From NCBI GenBank assembly GCA_023935145.1, contig CM043702.1, forward strand, positions 55,816,501-55,880,500: DNA of 64,000 bases. The letters are read 5' to 3'. Below are positions 55,942-64,000 of the stretch, piece by piece. The notes beneath the pieces were generated by a model. That model made no database searches and had not been told where the DNA came from. It was given only the letters and a program-made list of their open reading frames with translations. Source of the stretch: Bretschneidera sinensis. Taxonomy: Eukaryota > Streptophyta > Magnoliopsida > Brassicales > Akaniaceae. The translations under genes were made by a program, and so were the position numbers. The stretch's first letter is position 1. The number at the start of each line of letters is the position of its first letter.

Positions 55942-56934
55942 CATCAATTCAATAAAAACAATAAAAAGAAAGAAAGGTAGATGCACCTTTTAATACATAT
56001 AACACAAATCATACTTTGAGAGAATCTAAATCTCAATGATTTTTATGTTAGCTAACACTTTGAACATAAATCATACTCAAGAGAATCTAAATCTCATTCA
56101 GAATTTCTCTGACTCAATGTGAACACTTATAGATAAATAAAATTTAAAAAAAAAGTCTGGAGCATCTTAAAAAAATTAAATTAAATTCGTTAGATAACGC
56201 AATTTTCTCATTTTCTTCAGTTAAGTATTTCATCAAACATTAAAGTTCAATAGCTTTGGTGATGAGTGGGGGCTTACAAATTAATTTTTTATCATAATTT
56301 GAGCTTACCCAAGTATAATTTAGGTTTTGACGGTTTAATTTCTTTATAAATAACATTTAGGATAAAAAAAAACCAACCTGAGAAACCAAAACACCCGAGG
56401 TTGTCAGAGGAAGGTTGTTGACAAAACCGATAACCCATGTTGCAAGAGGTAACTGGAGGCTGCCAGAGCTAGAGAAGATGAGGAGCTTTGAGTGAGACGG
56501 CACCAGAGGATGAGGAATGGATTTAGATATTCATGATAATTATTGTAAGAGTAAAACCAAAAAAAAAGAGTTTTTTACCAAAGGATTGTATTTGAAAAAC
56601 TTATTTCCCAAAATCATATATTCTAGAACTTATTTCTTTAACACTTGTATTTTTTACCAACTCATACTCCACGTCATTTTTTTTATTTACTCTAAAAAAA
56701 ATCTTTTCTTTTCCTCTCTCCCTCACCTCACCTCATCTTTTTTTTTTAAAAAAAAAAAAAACCACCAATAACCATAAAAAAATAAAAAAACTGCGGCTCT
56801 CTTGAACCCTACACTCTCGATTCTCTCCTCTTATCTTTTTTTTAAAAAATCCGACCAAATTTTCTTCTTCCTCTCGTCCATTTCAACTCTTTCTCTCTCT
56901 CTATTATCATTTGCCTCGCGGCATTACCAGAATA
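55942..56934. other. AT-rich intergenic and F-box upstream region
   Basis: No gene. Pyrimidine-rich tracts (ttttcctctctccctcacc near 56710; tctctctctctatta near 56890) and poly-A near 56748-56762 precede the F-box fragment and may be its old 5' UTR. Confidence 0.5.
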
Positions 56935-57310
56935 ATGGATGGGTCCCCAATCTACGAGCTCCCGCAAGACACTCTCCACCAGATCTTCTCCTCCCTCCTT
57001 CTCCATCAAATCATGATCTGCCGATCAGTCTGCAAGTTCTTCAACCAGCTGCTGACTTCATCGTGCTTCATAGACCTCATCTCCTCACAACAGCCTCTCA
57101 ACCTACTCACTATGCGCGCCCTCACCATCACCACCACCACCATCACAGCCGACACACTTCTCCCCATCCCTGCCTCCATGTGTACGATCCTGACCAAAAC
57201 TATTGGCTTAGATTTAATTTAGATTTTCTTCCTTTTAGATCACCCCACCCGGTTGCATCATCCAGGGGGACTCGCCAAAGTCAAACAAGTCACTCGTGGC
57301 AGTTTAAGGA
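56935..57310 (+). pseudogene. F-box protein gene, 5' fragment (broken)
   Basis: The ATG at 56935 opens MDGSPIYELPQDTLHQIFSS, LLLHQIMICRSVCKFFNQLL and FIDLISSQQPLNLL, an N-terminal F-box motif with the spacing of F-box/kelch proteins. Near 57110 the frame must shift: the sensible continuation is a His-rich run then CLHVYDPDQNYWLRFNLDF and PFRSPHPVASSRG in a different frame. A second shift with loss of a few codons precedes GDSPKSNKSLVAV (about 57267-57305), after which similarity ends. F-box proteins bind SKP1 in SCF ubiquitin ligases; this one lacks its substrate-binding part. It is a pseudogene relic, unless a sequencing error explains the first shift. Confidence 0.75.
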
Positions 57311-57531
57311 AACCAGTGTTCAATGAGTTAAAGCACAAATAAATCATTTGGTTTCCTTAATTCAGGCTTTGAGTCTGTCATTTTTTACAAATATTTGATT
57401 TGCATAGCACAAAGAAATCCTCTATGATGTGCTACAAATCAATGAATTAAAGCAGTTGGTTTTTGGAACTTGTTTTGGTTTGATTGCAGTAGTTTTCTTT
57501 TATTTTGACTGGTTAGCTTTTTGTTCCCGAT

Positions 57532-57887
57532 TCGAGATCTATCAATCACACGAATAATGAAAACAAACAAAATAAAAATAATAAGACACGATATACTCAA
57601 GTTCACTCTAGAATAAGGTTATATCCTACAAGAAGTTTCAGTATAATCAGCCTTTCAAATCTCTCGTATGTTTTTGCGCTCAGTACATAGAGAGTATTTA
57701 TAGGCAGCTTAAGAAACCCTAACTAGGGTTCTCACCCTATTGCTAACCGCGACTATTCATGCGTCCAAGCTCAAACCGTCAGGTAAAAAACTTAAGCCCA
57801 AAACATGTACAGGGCCTAACGGCTGGGGCCCATAATCGTCGAGAAGTCTACAGTTTTGGACTCGCGAAGTATACACCAACTCTAACA
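57532..57887 (-). repeat. Solo LTR of the E3 family
   Basis: Aligns over its length with 29451-29833 (gattcgagatctatcaatcac, cagtacatagagagtattta, caaaccgtcaggtaaaaaac, accaactctaaca). No internal region follows on either side, so it is a solo LTR. No clear target duplication. Confidence 0.85.
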
Positions 57888-58205
57888 TTCAGTTTGAGAC
57901 TGTACATATCGATTGTTCTTCTGTTCTTAGAGAGATTCTAGCTAATTAGATAATCAAGGGCTTTAGTCCACGAACCTTAAAAATTAAAAAGAAGATGTAA
58001 TGCTGACATGGATAGAAGTACAATAGTAAACCCAAAAAAAATAAAAATAGTTTTGAAAGGAAAAAATAACCGTAGTTTGTGTAACTGTGTTAAATGTATT
58101 CTAATTCATCTAAAAAATAACATGTCATTGTTTTATTTGGTGATAAAATCTTGTCCATCCAAAACAATTAAATAGTTAAAATGAGTTTAACATTCTAAAG
58201 TTTCC

Positions 58206-58370
58206 TCTCAATCAATGAGAAGGCAAGCAGTAAATCTGACGAAGTACCTCCTCAACTTGCAGAAGAAAGGAGTATTAGAACTGATAGTGTACCTGTGGAG
58301 GTTACTAGAAGACCTGATGCTGTAAGTTTTGAGGGTTTGGTTGATTTGGATTTTTCTCCCAGGCCATGAA
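58206..58370 (+). pseudogene. Possible orphan last exon (unknown protein C-terminus)
   Basis: An open stretch after an acceptor-like ctaaag reads SINEKASSKSDEVPPQLAEE, then RSIRTDSVPVEVTRRPDA and VSFEGLVDLDFSPRP, ending in TGA at 58368-58370. Its composition is protein-like and it has a clean end. No upstream exon is visible, and I do not recognise the family. An internal gtaagt could instead be a donor. Confidence 0.3.
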
Positions 58371-58642
58371 GACTGGTGTTTTCTTTCTTTTCTACAACCA
58401 TTTTGTTGTAGAAGTTCCTTACAGCTGACTAAGAAGTTTTAAAGATAATAATATACTGCTGCTTGGTTTTTAGAAAAGAAAGAAAAACAACATAACGTTT
58501 CATGTGCATTACCCCAGAAACTCCTCAGAATTAAACTTCTTTTCGGCACTCTAGTAGTTATAGTTGGGTCCTGTTATTACGTTCAACTCTTTGGTCTTTT
58601 CTCTAGGTTTTTTTTTTTTTAACATTTTACTCGTTAAACAGG

Positions 58643-58698
58643 TTATCCAAACCCATTTAAATCCCGGTGGATATCGGTGGGTGAATGGGTTTGGATAA
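58643..58698. repeat. Perfect 15-bp inverted repeat
   Basis: ttatccaaacccatt (58643-58657) and its exact complement aatgggtttggataa (58684-58698) with a 26-base loop; a possible MITE or hairpin relic. Confidence 0.8.
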
Positions 58699-59001
58699 TT
58701 TTTGCCATCTTTATCTCGAGGAGAGAGATCATCGGGCCAAAAGAAGTTTTTGATTGCTCAAAGTCTGATACTCTAGGCTCAAGATAAGAATGAGCCCACA
58801 AAATAGCCCAAGTGTAGACTAGCAGGCTTAGCTTTGTAAGAACACAAAGCCCATCCAAGCCGCAGTGTGCCCATCTGCACTCAGATTTGCAGGTGTAAGC
58901 TGCCAAACAAAAACCTGATGAATGCTCACGGGGTGACTGTACCATGCAAAAACACAAAATTTGGCCCATGCATGCCATCATTTATAGTTTTCCTTTTCAT
59001 A

Positions 59002-59079
59002 CTTTTCATTCTTGGTGTGGTGTTATAATTAATTTTTGTTCTTTTCATACTTGGTGTGGTGCTATAATTAAATTTTGTT
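59002..59079 (+). repeat. 39-bp tandem duplication
   Basis: cttttcattcttggtgtggt at 59002 and cttttcatacttggtgtggt at 59041, both followed by gttataattaatttttgtt-like sequence. A cctttgcag acceptor-like word follows at about 59082. Confidence 0.9.
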
Positions 59080-59439
59080 CTCCTTTGCAGGGAATGAGCC
59101 ACGATAAGTCAGGAATGGAATATTTAGCATTTAAAGAAGCTTGTCTTCTCTCTCTTATCTTCTTCCCCTTCACCCAACTTTAAAAGCGGTACGTAATAAA
59201 AGAAATGTTTGTTCCTAAATCCCTGCCTCAACCAAAGAAAATTTTTCTTCTTAAAAATACTCATCTCATCTTTTGCATATCCTGACTCATAGAACAACAA
59301 TTACAAGGACCAGTCTTTTTGCCATGCCAACCTTAAGCAGTCTTTTTTACCTCTGGATTCGGCAATGATAAAAAAAATAAAAATAAAAAATAACCTTCAA
59401 AATAATCAACTAATTTTTTATCATCTGAAGTAATATTTG

Positions 59440-59826
59440 AATGATTCGAGTCAATCATACGAATAATGAAAATAAACTGAAAGAAAATAATAAAACACGA
59501 TATACTCAAGTTTTACTATAATCAATCTTCCAAATCTTTTGTATGTTTTTACACTCAGTACATAGAGAATATTTATAAACAATTTAAGAAGTCCTAACTA
59601 AAAATTTTACCCTACTGCTAACTGCGGTTATTTATGGGCCCAAACCCAAACCGTCAGACAAAAAATTCAAGCCCAAAACGTGTACAGGATCTGGAGACAA
59701 AAGGCGTTGCCCCCTACCCCGGCCTGCTCACCAATGAATGGAACCGTTGTCCAATCATTGAAGAACAGGACTCCATAATCGTCAAGAGGTCTACAGTCCT
59801 GTCCGTGAAGTATGCATCAGTGTATT
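59440..59826 (-). repeat. Degraded LTR of the E3 family
   Basis: Matches in order: gattcgagtcaatcatacgaa, cagtacatagagaatattta, ccaaaccgtcagacaaaaaat, gtgaagtatgcatcagtgta. Diverged and with unclear ends; no internal region adjacent. Confidence 0.8.
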
Positions 59827-59827
59827 A

Positions 59828-60000
59828 AAAGGCGCTGGTAGGGCGCACCCGAGGTGAGTTCTGGGGTGAAGCGGACCAAAAACACCCCAGGGCGTCCCCA
59901 TTTAGGCAGCGCACCCGGGACGAGGCGGGCCAAAAACACTCCGGGGCACCCCCATTTAGGCATTTTGTCTACTGGGCATTCGCCCCGTAAAATTTTTTAA
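59828..60000. repeat. GC-rich local duplication (about 65-70 bp, two copies)
   Basis: cggaccaaaaacaccccagg...ccccatttaggca occurs twice in diverged form (about 59873-59908 and 59928-59962), with gcgcacccg words. Base composition contrasts strongly with the AT-rich surroundings. Confidence 0.75.
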
Positions 60001-60027
60001 AAAGCTTAAAATTTAGGAAAAAATGCA

Positions 60028-60087
60028 AGTTAAAGACTCGAAGCCATGACCTAAGGGTCATAGATTTTAACCACTAAACTAGCGTTC
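60028..60087 (-). other. tRNA-like (pol III box A/B-like) segment
   Basis: Minus strand reads gctagtttagtggttaaaat (box A-like tagtttagtgg, 60071-60081) and ggcttcgagtc (box B-like, 60035-60045), with a palindromic atgacccttaggtcat between. Box spacing is a little short for a tRNA. It may be the head of an old SINE or part of a known GC-rich repeat. Confidence 0.35.
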
Positions 60088-60095
60088 TTGTCATG

Positions 60096-60740
60096 ATATT
60101 ATTACACTTTATAAATATATTACGTGTTACATATCTAGTTTAGTAATAATTACAAACTATTTAATTAATCACTTACAAGTTATAATAATATAAAAATATA
60201 AATTATAATCAATATAATTTATATATAAATATATATTAATATTTATAAATTATAATTATCACGTTATAAAAAGTTAGTAAAGTATTAATTTTTAATAAAA
60301 ATTAATTAACTTAAATTATTTTTATTTTTATTATTTTAATTAATTTATTAATATTATTTTATTAAAATTTTGAAATACTTTAACGTATTTCAAAAATATA
60401 TGTCTCGAAGCAAAACGCTTCACCCAAAACTACCACCTCTCCAAACATTGGTATGCACCAACTAATAATATTGAATAATATCACGAAACTTCATAAATCA
60501 CTATAGCATGAAAAAATACCATAACGAGGGGGCAAAAAAACACATCTAATTGACTGCCTTTTATGTGGTAAAAACGGATGGCACTGATAGGTGTCTTCGT
60601 AACAACGATCTGATTGATTTTTAGGTGTCAATGTCTCATTCTTTCGTTTTATTTATTTTTTTAATCTGTTTCACCTCAAAATAGTACTCCATTCATATTA
60701 TGTGGTTATACGTTCTTCCTTGAATTTCATGTTTATCCCA
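60096..60740. other. Very AT-rich stretch
   Basis: Mostly A/T between 60096 and 60400; nothing recognisable. The NPH3 gene promoter is expected at its right end. Confidence 0.6.
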
Positions 60741-60748
60741 TATAAAAA
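60741..60748 (+). promoter_or_regulatory. Likely TATA box of the NPH3-family gene
   Basis: tataaaaa lies 108 bp before the ATG, a normal plant distance for a start near 60770 and a 5' UTR of about 80 bases. Confidence 0.5.
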
Positions 60749-60848
60749 CTTATTACATGAATCCACCTCCCTCTAAATTAAAATAAACCATTCTTCCTTT
60801 ATTGCCTTCACTGGACTGCCCACTAGTACCATTACCCCAAATAAAAAA

Positions 60849-62712
60849 ATGAAGAAGCTAGCGTTGCCAAATTCCATCACTTTATCGGAAAAACCAGAAG
60901 CCTCCCAATTCGCGGCGGAATTCTGGTTTGACGACGCATGCATCCTTGATATGGACTACTTCGTTAAGACACTAGCAGGCATCAAAGCCAAAGGTGTACG
61001 TCCTGATTTAATCGGCTCAATCATAGCACACTACGCTTCCAAATGGCTACCTGACCTCTCGAATGAAGAAATGGACCCTACCACTTATACTCATCATCGA
61101 AAGGGCAATATTGAAATAGAAAGGTCATCATCGTCACCAGAGAGCGTCACTGCTTCTTGGATGAAGAAAAGGTTTTTCGTCGAAACCCTAACCGGAATTC
61201 TCCCTCCGGAGAAGGATTCTATCCCTTGCAACTTCCTCCTACGTCTGCTCCGGACCGCCAACATGGTCGGCGTGGAGCGTGTGTACCGAGACGAGCTCGA
61301 GAAGCGGATTTCATGGCAACTTGACCAAGCTTCATTGAAAGAATTGATGATACCATCGTTTAGTCACACTTGTGGGACTTTGCTAGACGTTGAACTTGTT
61401 ATAAGGCTGGTGAAGCGGTTTGTTGGGTTGGATGATCAAATTCACGGTGCTAAAACTGGTGCTGCTTTGGTTAAAGTGGCTAAGCTTGTGGATTCATATT
61501 TAGCAGAGGCTGCTCTTGATTCCAATATGAGTTTGACGGAGTTCATTTCACTTGCTGGAGCTCTTCCTACTCATGCTCGTGCCACCGATGATGGTTTATA
61601 CCGTGCCATTGATACTTATCTCAAAGTAAGTTCATATTTTGCATATTCATTTTTTTTTTTAATAATTTCTGATTTATAACATGAATTTAGAGTATTTACG
61701 GGCTTACTCGGGACTAAACAATTGGGTTTAGATCGTTGGAGGAAATATTAAAAATTTTATTAGTATTGTTAATTTTTGGATCCACAAATATATTAACGTT
61801 ATCAACAAAAATTTTTAAAATTACTAATAAAATTGGTAAAATCGATATAAATTTTGATTCTATTCACAAAATTGAAACTAAATTGTTTGACCGATTAACT
61901 ATATCATTTAATTGGAAGGATTTGAAACAATTTGGTTAATCGATTTTAATCGATTGGTGAATACCTCTACCTAAGACCGTGGATGATTTAATAGTATATT
62001 AATAAATAGTCATTTTAGTCTAGAAATAGAAAGAATTCCCCTATTATTCCTTATTTTCCATGATTGAAAACGAATTGCATGTATAATTAGCATAAAATTT
62101 TGAGAATTTTGCTATGATTAATCTTTTTTTTAGGCACATCCAAAAGTGTCAAAAGATGACAGAAAGAGCCTTTTCAGATTGATCGATAGCCGGAAACTCT
62201 CCTCTGAAGCATCACTACATGCTGCACAAAATGAACGTTTACCCGTTCGAGCTTTGATTCAAGTGCTATTCTCCAAGCAAAACAAAGTAAATAATAGACA
62301 CATCGATTGGAGTGGGTCGTTCATTGGAACCAAAAGCCCTAGCTTTATGTTGGACCCTTCAGCTCGATGCTTATCAAAACGTGAAATGAACGCACAACAA
62401 ATGGAGATAAAGAAGTTGAGAGATGATGTGCTTAGACTAAAAAGTCAGTGCAACATGATGCAAGTGCAACTAAAGAGGTTGTTGGAAAAAAAGAAAGGGT
62501 TTTTCAGGTGGAAAGGGTTTTTCAGGTGGAAAAATTTGGGATTCATGCCTTCGTTCAAGAGTACTTCTATTAGTGTTGTTGATAAGATTGACGAGGCTGG
62601 TCAACGTGAAGGTGAAGAAGAGTTTGCATACAGCAGACAAACGCCTATGAACATTAAAACTAAGCTTGTTCGAGGAAGGACTCCTCCCAGGAGGAGGAAA
62701 TCCATATCTTGA
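60849..62712 (+). CDS. NPH3-domain protein (NPH3/RPT2-like family), BTB domain absent, two exons
   Basis: Exon 1 is 60849-61625; the intron 61626-62133 has GTAAGT and a T-rich TTTTTTTTAG; exon 2 is 62134-62712, giving about 451 residues. The NPH3 domain starts almost at once (WFDDACILDMDYFVKTL, residue 27 on) and contains GVRPDLIGSIIAHYASKWLP, ISWQLDQASLKELMIPSFSH, KVAKLVDSYLAEAALD, DDGLYRAIDTYLKAHP across the splice and SSEASLHAAQNERLPVRALI. A predicted coiled coil (QQMEIKKLRDDVLRLKSQCN), a basic GFFRWK region and an Arg-rich end follow. Family members usually have an N-terminal BTB that binds CUL3 and act in phototropin or auxin-transport signalling at the plasma membrane. None is visible upstream, and a TATA box fits this start. 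The frame is intact, so it is likely expressed, or a BTB exon was lost. Confidence 0.85.
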
Positions 62713-62929
62713 AAGTTGTGATGTATCTTTGATATTGTGCTTGTTTTATAGTTTATGTTTATTTCGTTGCTTATTACATATGTTGTGAAATTGAGCAATA
62801 ATGTGTGTTAAAGGTTGGAATTGTAAGGTCTCTACTCTATTGTATTTATATTTCATTTTCACTAATTAAAAGTTTGAAAAAGCGAACCTGATCACTTGTG
62901 ATTATAATAGTATCAAAGTTATCTAGTTC
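62713..62929. other. 3' flank of the NPH3-family gene
   Basis: AT-rich with gcaataatgtgtg (near 62800) as a weak poly-A signal candidate. Confidence 0.4.
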
Positions 62930-63490
62930 GTTTTTTAAAGGTTGTTATTAATCAACTTCAAACCGTGGAAAGCTCAATTTTGGGTGGCTTGCTAGTTCCC
63001 CCAGAGGTTGAACTTAATTTTATCTTTGCAATTATTTCAAGGCAAAATAGGTGTTAAATCAGTGTTGATCAATAGAGGCATTAATCTAAACGGTGGAGTT
63101 ATATGTGCAATTTGTGGCAGCCATGGAGAATTTGTTTCTCACTTTTTTCTAGATTGTTATAAAGTATGGCTGGTGTGGAACACAGGCCTTCGTTGGTGGA
63201 GAATTACTTGGTGCTTCCCAAAATTGTTTTATCCCAATATGCATATGGGATATTTGGTTAGATTGCATTTTTAGAAGCGAACCATTCGAAGTTCAAGCTC
63301 TTTCTGATATTATTAAGCTTTACCTGGCTTGTGGACTAAAGTGAAGTGGGCTTACTGATCTTTTAGCTCTATCTCAGACTTCCACAACAATATTCAAACT
63401 GTTTCCTTCCAACCAAATCAAAAATCATGATTTATTTGCTCCTCTAGTTGGGAATTGCTCCAGATGAAGATATATACATTGATTAATGGT
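62930..63490 (+). pseudogene. LINE (non-LTR retrotransposon) 3' relic with zf-RVT domain
   Basis: From about 63035: FQGKIGVKSVLINRGINLNG, then the zinc-binding RT tail CAICGSHGEFVSHFFLDC (CX2C...HX4C) and VWLVWNTGLRWWRI. After a frame break the typical following segment is RSEPFEVQALSDIIKLYLAW (about 63275-63335). This order is that of the reverse-transcriptase zinc-binding domain at the end of plant LINE ORF2. RT and endonuclease are absent, as expected of 5'-truncated insertions. Confidence 0.8.
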
Positions 63491-63740
63491 TCTTTCTTCC
63501 TTCTTCTTGTGATGCTTCTTCAGATGTTGCTTTAAGCTTTGCTTCCAAAGGGAGGACAAGTTTTTTCTTCAATTCTAACCACCTTTGTTTGATTGCTTTC
63601 ATTTTACTTTTGGCTTGCATCAAGGATGGTTCAAGGATGGTTAGAATGTCTTCATCTTCTCTGGTTCTATCGTTCTCCTAATGATCATTAGTTAGATAAA
63701 TCCTAAAACACTCCAGTAGATCATTAAAACCATAGCAAAG
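63491..63740. other. Unassigned stretch after the LINE relic
   Basis: Nothing recognised; may be LINE 3' sequence or flank. Confidence 0.4.
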
Positions 63741-64000
63741 TGATAAGCCTAAAAATACATATCCAATGAAGACGCGACACGTGGACGGCCTCAAATCGAA
63801 ACAGCAGGGCGACGCACGGACAGTCTCAAACCGAAACAACGAGGCAACATGCAGACAACACTAGTCCACACAGCAGGACCTCTACGACACCGCCGCCCTT
63901 GGCACAAGGGCCACCTCATCCCCAAAACAATATAAAAGGACCCAAGTATGCACGTCAAAAGGGGATCAGATTCTTGACCTAAAAAAAGACGAACGCCGCC
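63741..64000 (+). repeat. Putative start of an LTR, cut by the window end
   Basis: tgataagcctaaaaatacat begins a GC-richer block with repeated cggacagtctcaaaccgaaa-like phrases (63790 and 63818) and a TATA-like caatataaaaggacccaag near 63928, as in gypsy LTRs. No partner is visible. Confidence 0.4.

Noticed and set aside
57006..57197. Minus-strand ORF across the F-box fragment
   Set aside because: Shadow of the conserved F-box reading frame on the plus strand.
58643..58981. 112-codon minus-strand ORF
   Set aside because: No recognisable domain, overlaps an inverted repeat, and composition fits non-coding DNA.
61736..61939. 67-codon ORF between the NPH3 exons
   Set aside because: Lies wholly in the GT-AG intron, is AT-rich and has no similarity to the family.

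Overview
The window is nuclear DNA of a flowering plant, most likely a eudicot (inference). It holds Ty1/copia elements of Tork/TNT1-like type, Athila-type Ty3/gypsy elements, a LINE tail, plant minisatellites, an F-box relic and one plant-specific NPH3-domain gene with a GT-AG intron. About nine tenths is retrotransposon. I see no bacterial, organellar or CRISPR features, and every retroelement reading frame I followed is broken.

Left part (1-25000). A minus-strand copia element (E0, 1 to about 9759, its 3' end beyond the window) is split by a plus-strand copia element (E1, 787-6209, TSD tgttc). Next is a 5'-truncated non-autonomous copia derivative (A, about 10330-14357), then a non-coding stretch with a minisatellite and a hairpin-bearing LTR-like block. 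A second E1-family element with TSD attaa follows (E2, 17373-23398), and then a compact 1.5-kb LTR element (E6, 23478-24994).

Middle (26220-55941). A decayed minus-strand gene of the 'putative gypsy-type transposase' family and two minisatellites precede a four-level nest. Element B (29441-55936, TSD tatga/tatgg) belongs to the same non-autonomous family as A. B was hit ten bases inside its 5' LTR by minus-strand copia E3 (29451-49666). E3 was hit in gag by Athila-like gypsy E5 (32843-48716, TSD tatcc). E5 was hit in its protease region by minus-strand gypsy E4 (36500-42305, TSD aagac), which keeps gag and only the start of RT. Insertion order is therefore B, E3, E5, E4.

Right part (55942-64000). 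This is gene-bearing but eroded: an F-box pseudogene fragment, a solo LTR and a degraded LTR of the E3 family, a possible orphan last exon, a GC-rich repeat with a tRNA-like segment, one apparently intact two-exon NPH3-family gene without a BTB domain (60849-62712), a LINE 3' tail, and probably the start of another LTR at the window edge.

The host genes do not form a pathway. The interest lies in how the elements depend on one another. A and B carry the same two internal pol deletions, so the deleted form itself transposed. E4 and E5 share LTR sequence and gag/pol type, which suggests a parasite-helper pair. LTR-level tandem expansions and promoter losses record how the copies decayed.
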